In this document: positions 1 to 4,083 of the stretch, piece after piece | Layout of the letters: the number at the start of each line of letters is the position of its first letter | Position numbering within the stretch: the first letter of the stretch is position 1 | Notes under the pieces: model-generated | The model's database searches: none | Seen by the model: the letters and a program-made list of their open reading frames with translations, nothing else | What the model was told of the DNA's origin: nothing | Assembly: GCA_017537515.1 (NCBI GenBank) | Contig: JAFYKO010000095.1 | Span: 1 to 6,182, forward strand | Direction: 5' to 3' | Length of the DNA: 6,182 nucleotides | From: Clostridia bacterium | GTDB taxonomy: Bacteria; Bacillota; Clostridia; Christensenellales; UBA1242 | Position numbers and translations under genes: made by a program

Positions 1-72
1 ACCGTCGCAGAAGAAACGCTTTCAAAAGTCAAAAAAGCAATGGGACTGGATTATTTTAATTCAGAAAATTGA
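1..72 (+). CDS. 3' end of an upstream gene, possibly tryptophanyl-tRNA synthetase C-terminus
   Basis: Frame 1 is open from the first base and ends with TGA at 70-72, giving 23 residues that include AEETLSKVKKAMGLDYF. The gene starts outside the window. The pattern A-E-x-T-L-x-x-V-K-x-x-M-G-(F/L) resembles the C-terminal helix of bacterial TrpS proteins as I remember them, and a tRNA synthetase would suit a neighbour of metG. This is recall on a very short tail, so the product is a guess, while the reading frame itself is likely. It is separated from metG by 67 bp containing a good promoter, so metG does not depend on read-through from it. No terminator is visible between the two genes. Confidence 0.4.
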   Translation, partial: TVAEETLSKVKKAMGLDYFNSEN

Positions 73-89
73 CGCCAAGAAAAAACATA

Positions 90-118
90 TTGACAAAATA
101 CAAAAATTATGGTAATAT
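90..118 (+). promoter_or_regulatory. metG promoter (TTGACA / 17 bp / TGg-TAATAT)
   Basis: A perfect -35 box TTGACA (90-95) is followed by exactly 17 bp and a -10 box TAATAT (113-118). A TGn extension (110-112) lies directly before the -10 box. Transcription should begin near 124-126, giving a leader of only about 15 nt before the ATG at 140. That leaves no room for a T-box or SAM riboswitch leader from this promoter. The -10 box lies wholly inside a perfect palindrome, which is listed separately. Confidence 0.85.
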
Positions 119-126
119 TACCATAA
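107..126. promoter_or_regulatory. 20-bp perfect palindrome over the metG -10 box (candidate operator)
   Basis: TTATGGTAATATTACCATAA reads identically on both strands, with centre between 116 and 117. It covers the TGn extension, the -10 box and the expected transcription start, so a protein bound there would block RNA polymerase. A perfect dyad of this length at this place is typical of a repressor operator, but the binding protein is unknown. In RNA it would start at or after the expected start site, so a hairpin role is less likely than a DNA role. Part of the symmetry could be incidental, because the TAATAT box is itself close to self-complementary. Confidence 0.55.
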
Positions 127-139
127 AACGGAGGAAAAA

Positions 140-1813
140 ATGACAAAGAAAAATATTTTTATCGGTGGTGCTTGGCCTTATGCAAACAACTCTATGCACG
201 TTGGCCACTTGGCGGCGTTGCTTCCAGGCGACGTGATTGCCCGCTACTTCAGAAAAAACGGAAACCCAACTCTTTATGTTTCCGGTTCTGACTGCCACGG
301 CACACCTATCACTCTTCGTGCAGAAAAACTCGGCATAAACCCAAAGGAAATTGCTACGCATTATCACGAAGAGTTTGCAAAAAACTTTAGGGACCTTGGA
401 TTCAGTTATGACCTTTACACCAACACAATGCAACCTTTCCACAAAGAAAACGTGCAAAAACAACTTTTGGAAATAAACAAAAAAGGCTTGTTTTATGCTA
501 AAACCGAAATGGAAGACTTCTGCCCAGAGTGCGGAAAATACGTTTCAGACAGAGAAATTGTTGGTATCTGCCCAGTTTGTGGCAACATCGCAGACGGAGA
601 CCAATGCGACAAATGCTTAACCGCATTGACTCCTGACACCCTCAAGGACAAAAAATGTAAGATTTGCCAAACAAACACTATCTTAAAAGAAAACACTCAT
701 CTTTATTTGGAGCTTTCAAAACTCACCGGAAAGGTTCAAGAATATTACGACAAATACAAAGAAAATTGGCGTTCAACCGCTGTCAGCGAAACTGCAAAAT
801 ACCTCAAAGAAGGCTTAAGAGACAGAGCCATCACCCGTCAACTTAAATGGGGTGTGGACCTTCCTATCAAAGGCTTTGAAGACAAAAAAGTTTATGTTTG
901 GATTGAAGCAGTGATTGGGTACCTTTCAGCAGGTCAAGAAGCAGGCAGAAGAATCGGCATAGACTTTGACAAGTTTATTCGAAGCAAAGACACAATTTCT
1001 TACTATTCACACGGAAAAGACAACATACCTTTTCACACAGTAATACTCCCAGCACTTCTCACCGCTATTGACGAGAAAATCTCTAAACCAGAAATGATTG
1101 TATCTTGCGAATACGTCAATATGAACGACGAAAAAATGTCAAAAAGCAAGGGCAATTTGATAACCGTCAACTCATTGATTGAAAACTTCGACGCAGATTC
1201 AATTAGATATTACTTTATCTTCAACAACCCAGAAAGAAAAGACTCTTCATTCAGCTTAGACCAATTTGTTACTATCCACAACAAACACTTGGTTGGTGGA
1301 TACGGAAACTTCGTAAACAGAAACCTCGCTTTCTTAAGCAAGAAATTTGAAGGCAAATTGCCTAAACTCGAACTCGACAAAGAAGTTGAAGCGGAAGTTA
1401 AAAACACTTACGAAGAAGTGGGCAAACTTATTGAAAAAGGCGAACTCAAGTTTGCAACCGAAAAATTGTATGACTTTATCCAATACGCAAACAGATATTA
1501 TGACCAATCAACCCCTTGGGTGCTTGCGAAAAACAATATCGAAGAATTCAATAGAGTTACATCAAACTGCATTTATATGATTGCAAATATGGCAAACCTT
1601 TATGAACCAATTTTACCAAAACACGCCAAGATGATTAAACAACTTTTGGGCCTTAAAGAAAACTTGCCTTGGGGCCCAGTTGAATACGATTCAAGCGTAG
1701 TGCTTAAAGAGGTTCCAATTATGTTTGACAGACTCGACGCAACCAAAGTCGACCTCAGCAAAGGTTCTGGCGACACCCTTTCCGTAAAAAAAAACAATGA
1801 GATGTCGATGTAA
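140..1813 (+). CDS. metG: methionyl-tRNA synthetase (class I, double zinc-knuckle type, no C-terminal tRNA-binding domain)
   Basis: A cytoplasmic enzyme that charges tRNA-Met with methionine using ATP. The 557-residue product starts with a Rossmann catalytic core containing AWPYANNSMHVGHL, in which HVGH (20-23) is the class I HIGH signature. The second signature, KMSKS, is at 332-336. Between the halves of the core is the connective peptide with four CxxC pairs (Cys128/131, 144/147, 156/159, 173/176), enough for two zinc knuckles as in the E. coli/archaeal type. VYVWIEAVIGYLSA (251-264) is the methionine-pocket strand, with Glu and Val where E. coli has Asp and Pro. The anticodon-binding helical domain follows (about 380-530, including Trp460). 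The protein then ends, without the OB-fold tRNA-binding extension that many bacterial MetG carry. The start is fixed by GGAGG at 130-134, five bases before the ATG. It has its own promoter and candidate operator, and no clear terminator follows the TAA. Identification is secure. Confidence 0.98.
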   Translation: MTKKNIFIGGAWPYANNSMHVGHLAALLPGDVIARYFRKNGNPTLYVSGSDCHGTPITLRAEKLGINPKEIATHYHEEFAKNFRDLGFSYDLYTNTMQPFHKENVQKQLLEINKKGLFYAKTEMEDFCPECGKYVSDREIVGICPVCGNIADGDQCDKCLTALTPDTLKDKKCKICQTNTILKENTHLYLELSKLTGKVQEYYDKYKENWRSTAVSETAKYLKEGLRDRAITRQLKWGVDLPIKGFEDKKVYVWIEAVIGYLSAGQEAGRRIGIDFDKFIRSKDTISYYSHGKDNIPFHTVILPALLTAIDEKISKPEMIVSCEYVNMNDEKMSKSKGNLITVNSLIENFDADSIRYYFIFNNPERKDSSFSLDQFVTIHNKHLVGGYGNFVNRNLAFLSKKFEGKLPKLELDKEVEAEVKNTYEEVGKLIEKGELKFATEKLYDFIQYANRYYDQSTPWVLAKNNIEEFNRVTSNCIYMIANMANLYEPILPKHAKMIKQLLGLKENLPWGPVEYDSSVVLKEVPIMFDRLDATKVDLSKGSGDTLSVKKNNEMSM

Positions 1814-1841
1814 TTCTGTTTATAAAAATTGATTTAAATTT

Positions 1842-1929
1842 AAAAAGTATTAAAAAAATTTATTGACAAACAAAAAAAAGTATGTTACTATATAAGGGTA
1901 ACAACAAAAATTAAATTTTAATACTTTTT
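1842..1929. repeat. 14-bp inverted repeat bracketing the tRNA-Lys promoter
   Basis: AAAAAGTATTAAAA at 1842-1855 is exactly complementary to TTTTAATACTTTTT at 1916-1929. The arms lie 60 bp apart, on either side of the tRNA promoter. The right arm is just upstream of the tRNA, in or near the transcribed leader. The AT-richness lowers its significance, but the GTATTA/TAATAC cores match without a gap. The left arm fills the metG-tRNA intergenic stretch, where no convincing metG terminator was found. Confidence 0.35.
1863..1891 (+). promoter_or_regulatory. tRNA-Lys promoter (TTGACA / 17 bp / TGt-TACTAT)
   Basis: A perfect TTGACA (1863-1868), a 17-bp spacer and TACTAT (1886-1891) with a TGn extension (1883-1885) match the design of the metG promoter. 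The start site should fall near 1898, about 36 nt before the mature tRNA. A short dyad, TGTTAC (1883-1888) and GTAACA (1898-1903), overlaps the -10 box and start region. The GGG at 1896-1898 could act as a GC-rich discriminator, as seen in stable-RNA promoters. Confidence 0.8.
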
Positions 1930-1933
1930 TTAT

Positions 1934-2009
1934 GGACTATTAGCTCAGTCGGTAGAGCAGTTGACTCTTAATCAAAAGGTCCGGGGTTCGAACCCCCGAT
2001 GGTCCACCA
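1934..2009 (+). tRNA. tRNA-Lys (anticodon CTT)
   Basis: The 76-nt cloverleaf includes an encoded CCA. The acceptor stem GGACTAT pairs with ATGGTCC (one T-G wobble), followed by discriminator A and CCA at 2007-2009. The D-arm is GCTC/GAGC with loop AGTCGGTA. The anticodon loop is CTCTTAA with CTT at 1967-1969, so it reads AAG (Lys). The variable loop is AGGTC, and the T-arm is CGGGG-TTCGAAC-CCCCG. The only flaw is a G27-A43 mismatch at the top of the anticodon stem; all other helices are intact. It has its own promoter upstream and an intrinsic terminator six bases downstream, so it forms a single-gene unit. A damaged partial copy lies about 50 bp further on. Confidence 0.96.
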
Positions 2010-2014
2010 GAAGT

Positions 2015-2040
2015 ACAAGGCGTGTTGCCTTGTTTTTTTT
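2015..2040 (+). terminator. intrinsic terminator of tRNA-Lys
   Basis: ACAAGGC (2015-2021) pairs with GCCTTGT (2027-2033) around a GTGTT loop, followed by an unbroken T tract to 2040. It lies directly downstream of the CCA end. The same hairpin and T tract recur at 2183-2206 after the partial tRNA copy. Confidence 0.9.
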
Positions 2041-2055
2041 GTAAAAGAGTCAACT

Positions 2056-2177
2056 GTTGACTCTTAATGTTTATGCTTTCGCATAAACGATGCTTCGTCT
2101 TGTCTGCGTGAGTAAACTCCCGCCCCCAAGACCTCGCATTCACAAGGTCCGGGGTTCGAGCCCCCGATGGTCCACCA
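2056..2177 (+). pseudogene. broken partial copy of tRNA-Lys with a 75-bp insertion
   Basis: GTTGACTCTTAAT (2056-2068) repeats the anticodon arm of the intact tRNA (positions 27-39), and 2144-2177 repeats its variable loop, T-arm and 3' acceptor strand with CCA (one A-to-G change in the T-loop). Between them lie 75 bp absent from the intact gene. These include a perfect hairpin, GTTTATGC (2069-2076)-TTTC-GCATAAAC (2081-2088), and a GTCTTG/CAAGAC pair (2097-2102, 2127-2132). The 5' half of the tRNA (acceptor and D-arm) is missing, so no functional tRNA can form. Upstream, AAGAGTCAAC (2045-2054) is the inverted complement of GTTGACTCTT (2056-2065), giving a 10-bp snapback. This could be a tandem duplication later interrupted, or attachment-site debris from integration at the tRNA. 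Confidence 0.65.
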
Positions 2178-2182
2178 AAGTG

Positions 2183-2206
2183 CAAGGCGTGTTGCCTTGT
2201 TTTTTT
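2183..2206 (+). terminator. duplicated copy of the tRNA terminator
   Basis: CAAGGC (2183-2188), loop GTGTT, GCCTTG (2194-2199) and a T tract to 2206 copy the terminator at 2015-2040, including the loop. It therefore belongs to the same duplicated block as the partial tRNA. It also protects the convergent leftward gene that ends at 2233 from rightward read-through. Confidence 0.8.
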
Positions 2207-2232
2207 GTTATCTAAAAGCCATTTTTTATTGT

Positions 2233-2700
2233 TTACACATCTTTGCCTAAGTTAATGAAAGGTTTTTTTATTTTTTTTGCGTATTGAAAAGTTTTATAAG
2301 CTCCGCTCTTCGCAGTGCGGTTTACATAAAATATAACAAAATCGCTTTGGTTTATCATTTCTACATTGCGAAAATAAATTCTTTGATACCACCAATCAAA
2401 TGCTAAATCAAGATAAATGAATTCCTCAAAGTCCTCATCTTTCATCCATCTCGGCCTTTTTAATGGGTTTTGATGTCGTGGGTCTGATAAACAATAAATC
2501 CTTTTAATATGTGGATAATTTTGTTTTAATTCTGTTATAATTTTCCAACATACATCATCAAACATCCCAAAACCGCCAAAATAAAAATACTCGTATCCAC
2601 TATCTATTAAATTTTCAAACGTCTCAAATAGTTTATCTTCCAAATTTTTGGTTATTTCTATTGTACTATGCCCAAACACTGAACAGGTTTTATATTCCAT
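2233..2700 (-). CDS. SLOG-superfamily protein, DUF1273-like
   Basis: A 155-residue soluble protein with no signal peptide or membrane segment. It opens with a beta-strand and CSVFGH (6-11), followed by a helix. FYFGGFGMFD (39-48) is the glycine-rich nucleotide-binding loop, WKIITELKQNYPHIKRIY (52-69) the next helix and strand. The end of the domain has IYFRNVEMINQSDFVIFYV (108-126) and SGAYKTFQYAKK (132-143). This order (FGH, GG-G-FD, RN--M---SD, G-----A) is that of the DUF1273/YpsA branch of the SLOG fold, known as a binder of nucleotides or nucleotide-derived ligands. The usual GHR is GHS here, and the usual GGT near the end is SGAY. The ATG follows GGAGG (2716-2712 on the minus strand) by 11 nt. 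It is transcribed divergently from an XRE regulator and shares operator-like dyads with it. The ligand and role are unknown; ligand sensing within a regulated module is an inference. Confidence 0.75.
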   Translation of the reverse strand: MEYKTCSVFGHSTIEITKNLEDKLFETFENLIDSGYEYFYFGGFGMFDDVCWKIITELKQNYPHIKRIYCLSDPRHQNPLKRPRWMKDEDFEEFIYLDLAFDWWYQRIYFRNVEMINQSDFVIFYVNRTAKSGAYKTFQYAKKIKKPFINLGKDV

Positions 2701-2704
2701 TTTT

Positions 2705-2720
2705 TTACGAACCTCCGTAA
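2705..2720. promoter_or_regulatory. operator-like dyad 1, TTACG-N6-CGTAA, over the SLOG ribosome binding site
   Basis: TTACG (2705-2709) and CGTAA (2716-2720) are exact inverted half-sites with a 6-bp spacer. The spacer side contains the Shine-Dalgarno of the leftward SLOG gene (minus-strand GGAGG at 2716-2712). It has the same half-sites and spacing as the perfect palindrome at 2758-2773. It is 53 bp centre to centre from that site, about five helical turns. Confidence 0.5.
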
Positions 2721-2750
2721 TAATTGTATCATCTTTGATAACATTTGACT

Positions 2751-2779
2751 ATAATAATTACGATATATCGTAAGACTAA
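2751..2779 (-). promoter_or_regulatory. candidate SLOG promoter enclosing a perfect 16-bp palindrome (operator 2)
   Basis: TTACGATATATCGTAA (2758-2773) is a perfect palindrome built as TTACG-N6-CGTAA. On the minus strand it fills exactly the 17-bp spacer between a good -10 box TATTAT (2756-2751) and a weak -35 box TTAGTC (2779-2774). A protein bound there would compete directly with RNA polymerase. The rightward HTH gene may use a -10 box TAAAAT (2795-2800) with a weak -35 box at 2772-2777, which would put the same palindrome at its upstream edge. The palindrome is certain; the promoter assignments are moderate because both -35 boxes are poor. Confidence 0.55.
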
Positions 2780-2802
2780 TTTTGGTTATCGTTTTAAAAT
2801 TG

Positions 2803-2831
2803 TTACGAAACAACGTTACGGAGTTTAGTAA
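2803..2831. promoter_or_regulatory. two overlapping imperfect operator-like dyads before the HTH gene
   Basis: TTACG-AAACAA-CGTTA (2803-2818) and TTACG-GAGTTT-AGTAA (2816-2831) each match the TTACG-N6-CGTAA design at 9 of 10 half-site bases. They overlap by three bases, so GTTACG occurs twice 13 bp apart (2802 and 2815). The second covers the HTH gene's Shine-Dalgarno, GGAG at 2820-2823. The arrangement mirrors dyad 1 on the SLOG side, which suggests symmetrical autoregulation of the divergent pair. Confidence 0.4.
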
Positions 2832-2833
2832 AA

Positions 2834-3076
2834 ATGAATTTAGATGAAGCAATAAGAAAGAGAATAAAAGAATTGGTTGAAGAAAACAAGACGACGCTTA
2901 CTGCGTTATGCTTGAATTCAAATTTAACACCGTCAACCATTTTTGACTTTATGTCGGGGAAAAGCAAAAGCCCAAAAATTATCACAATAAAAAAGTTGTG
3001 TACGGGAGCAAATATAACATTAGAGCAGTTTTTTGCAAAAAGTTATTTTAATAATACAGACGAAATCTATAATTAG
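2834..3076 (+). CDS. small XRE/Cro-CI family HTH regulator
   Basis: An 80-residue DNA-binding protein that is almost only a helix-turn-helix domain. Helix 1 is IRKRIKELVEEN (7-18), helix 2 LTALCLNSN (22-30), and the recognition helix region TPSTIFDFMSG (32-42). KSKSPKIITIKKLCTGANITLEQFF (43-67) gives the typical closing helices of this family, with the P-x-x-x-T-I-x-K-x-C pattern common in Bacillota regulators. No ligand-binding or dimerisation domain is attached, so it resembles phage- or element-type repressors. The ATG follows GGAG (2820-2823) by 10 nt. It is divergent from the SLOG gene with TTACG-N6-CGTAA dyads between them, and is the natural candidate to bind those dyads. The last 44 bp overlap a second HTH frame. 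Family call is firm; target is inferred. Confidence 0.85.
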   Translation: MNLDEAIRKRIKELVEENKTTLTALCLNSNLTPSTIFDFMSGKSKSPKIITIKKLCTGANITLEQFFAKSYFNNTDEIYN

Positions 3077-3338
3077 AAGGAATCAAGCGAAGTTGTCGGC
3101 AAGAGAACTTAGTTTTCGAATTGGAATGAGTTCGCAATACATCGCTCAAATTGAAAGTGGAAGAATTGTTTTGACTGTTGAAAAACTTTTGCAAATACTA
3201 GAGGTTTGCAATTTCCCTATTGAAAGATTTTTCAGTTCAAATATAACTGATTATAATGTTGATAATGAATTAAAAGGCTTAATTGAAGCATTACCAACAA
3301 ACAAAAAGAAAAACCTTATTGAATTTATAAAAAATTAA
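3033..3338 (+). CDS. second XRE-family HTH regulator, start uncertain, possibly frameshifted
   Basis: Encodes IRRNQAKLSARELSFRIG, then MSSQYIAQIESGR (32-44 of the longest frame), the clear turn and recognition helix of an XRE domain. LTVEKLLQILEVCNFPIERFF (47-67) and a short charged tail follow. The longest frame begins at an ATG at 3033 inside the first HTH gene, but its first 13 residues look non-homologous and have no ribosome binding site. A better signal is AAGGA (3077-3081), just after the upstream TAG, with a TTG at 3093; that start removes helix 1. Helix 1 also seems about two residues short (IRRNQAKLS against the usual IRR-six residues-LS). The gene is therefore either translationally coupled with an odd start, or part of a two-domain regulator broken by a small indel near 3060-3080. 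The domain itself is certain; the boundaries shown are the maximum extent. Confidence 0.6.
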   Translation: MQKVILIIQTKSIIRRNQAKLSARELSFRIGMSSQYIAQIESGRIVLTVEKLLQILEVCNFPIERFFSSNITDYNVDNELKGLIEALPTNKKKNLIEFIKN

Positions 3339-3340
3339 AT

Positions 3341-3375
3341 CCCCCTCCCATTTTGCACACTTTTGGGACTGGGGG
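3341..3375. other. GC-rich hairpin between the HTH and ferritin-like genes
   Basis: CCCCC (3341-3345) and TCCCA (3346-3350) pair with GGGGG (3371-3375) and TGGGA (3364-3368). The right arm has a two-base CT bulge and the loop is 13 nt. It begins three bases after the TAA of the second HTH gene and stands out against its AT-rich surroundings. No T tract follows on either strand, so it is not a standard terminator. It could attenuate, protect an mRNA end, or be a repeat remnant. Confidence 0.5.
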
Positions 3376-3392
3376 CATATATTCTTTATAAT
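3363..3392 (+). promoter_or_regulatory. possible promoter inside the ferritin-like gene start region (TTGGGA / 18 bp / TATAAT)
   Basis: A consensus -10 box TATAAT (3387-3392) is preceded at 18 bp by TTGGGA (3363-3368), four of six matches. The -35 lies in the right arm of the GC-rich hairpin. If used, transcription would begin near 3399, inside the longest open frame, and the coding start would have to be the ATG at 3432. The weak -35 and poor downstream Shine-Dalgarno keep this tentative. Confidence 0.35.
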
Positions 3393-3878
3393 ATGCCGGG
3401 TGTTGGTGAGGGCGGTTTTTCATACAACAAAATGTTTTGGCTTAGTCCAAACCCTTTTTTTGCTTCACTTCTTCAATCGCTTTATGCAAGTGATGATGGA
3501 AAGCTTATCTCTTTCTTGCAGTTCTCCTATTTCTCGCACGTTCTCTCGCCTTTTGGGGACCCTCTCGCCAAAACTTTTGACATTATCGCAAATGATGACC
3601 TTTCCCACGCCAAAACACTCGCTGAAACCATTGTTATGCTGGGTGAAAAGCCTCAGCCCTCCTCAAAAGGTAAACTCCTTTCACTTCGCAACATCCGCAC
3701 AGAGACTGACAAGGCCTCAATTCTCCTCACTGCTGTGGAGTTGAAAGAAAAAAGCGTTATCAATCTTCGCACGACCATCGCCAAGATTGACAACCGCTAC
3801 ATCAAAAACCTGCTGACTCGGATTCTTAATGAAGAAGTTTATTCGCTAAACATCCTAAATTCTATCTCCGAGAGATAG
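3393..3878 (+). CDS. ferritin-like four-helix protein with a degenerate metal site
   Basis: Up to 171 residues if read from a TTG at 3363; ATGs follow at 3393 and 3432, none with a strong ribosome binding site, so the start is uncertain. Counting from 3363, four amphipathic helices are visible: A, GKLISFLQFSYFSHVL (46-61); B, FDIIANDDLSHAKTLAETIVMLG (72-94); C, ILLTAVELKEKSVINLRTTIAKI (120-142); D, YIKNLLTRILNEEVYSLNIL (146-165). The spacing and the DxxH...LG and EExx motifs match the ferritin-like/rubrerythrin/CotJC-type superfamily, which normally binds a di-iron or di-manganese centre. Helix A has Lys47 where a metal-binding Glu is usual, helix B has Asp for Glu (D79, H82), and helix D has Tyr160 instead of His. 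Catalysis may be lost. It is followed immediately by a hairpin and the 3886 repeat. The superfamily call rests on helix patterning, with no sure assignment to a named family. Confidence 0.6.
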   Translation: MPGVGEGGFSYNKMFWLSPNPFFASLLQSLYASDDGKLISFLQFSYFSHVLSPFGDPLAKTFDIIANDDLSHAKTLAETIVMLGEKPQPSSKGKLLSLRNIRTETDKASILLTAVELKEKSVINLRTTIAKIDNRYIKNLLTRILNEEVYSLNILNSISER

Positions 3879-3884
3879 AATTTA
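3856..3884. other. 13-bp hairpin over the stop codon of the ferritin-like gene
   Basis: TAAATTCTATCTC (3856-3868) pairs perfectly with GAGATAGAATTTA (3872-3884) around a CGA loop. The TAG stop (3876-3878) lies inside the right arm. There is no T tract on either side, so it is a weak terminator at best. It marks the exact left boundary of the 3886 repeat and could protect the mRNA 3' end or block transcription from either side. Confidence 0.6.
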
Positions 3885-4038
3885 AGTTAGGAGTTAGGAG
3901 TTAGGAGTGAGGAGTTAAGGTTTTATTAAGCGTTTTTAAAAATCCAACCTCTTCCACAAAATACAGTTTGCTTACCACTTCGCTTGTTTCGGCGTCTGGC
4001 AAACCTCAATTTTAATAAGATTTTTGCGTTTAGTCGAA

Positions 4039-4083
4039 GAAATCGGGTTGCCGATAGAGGTTGCTCATCGGCGTTCCGATTTC
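4039..4083. other. conserved long hairpin inside the repeat
   Basis: GAAATCGG (4039-4046) pairs with CCGATTTC (4076-4083), and GCCGAT (4050-4055) with ATCGGC (4067-4072). The stems are joined by a symmetric GTT/GTT step that can form G-U pairs in a plus-strand RNA. The loop is 11 nt and contains GAGGTT (4057-4062), complementary to AACCTC at 3946-3951 and 4002-4007, so a pseudoknot is possible. Copy 2 (6089-6133) keeps the hairpin except that G4078 becomes A, which would be a G-U pair only in a minus-strand RNA. Confidence 0.55.

Noticed and set aside
1883..1903. Shared operator between the metG and tRNA-Lys promoters
   Set aside because: Both have dyads over the -10 box, but the half-sites are opposite in order (GGTAA...TTACC against TGTTAC...GTAACA) and differ in spacing. 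A common regulator is not supported.
1940..2185. Leftward open frame across both tRNA-Lys copies containing GGPSGARTPDL-like peptides
   Set aside because: It is antisense to the tRNA and its partial copy. The RTPDL-type peptide is the well-known false translation of the tRNA T-arm, and there is no ribosome binding site.
3020..3045. Programmed frameshift joining the two HTH frames at the CAAAAAG run
   Set aside because: The two frames need a +1 shift near 3071, while this run would favour -1 slippage and lies in the wrong place.
3400..3744. Second open frame within the ferritin-like gene
   Set aside because: It is overprinted in another frame, rich in Ser/Leu/Pro with no domain pattern, while the main frame gives four clean amphipathic helices.
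3866..3884. Intrinsic terminator after the ferritin-like gene
   Set aside because: The hairpin is strong but has no T tract on either strand, so it is listed only as a hairpin.
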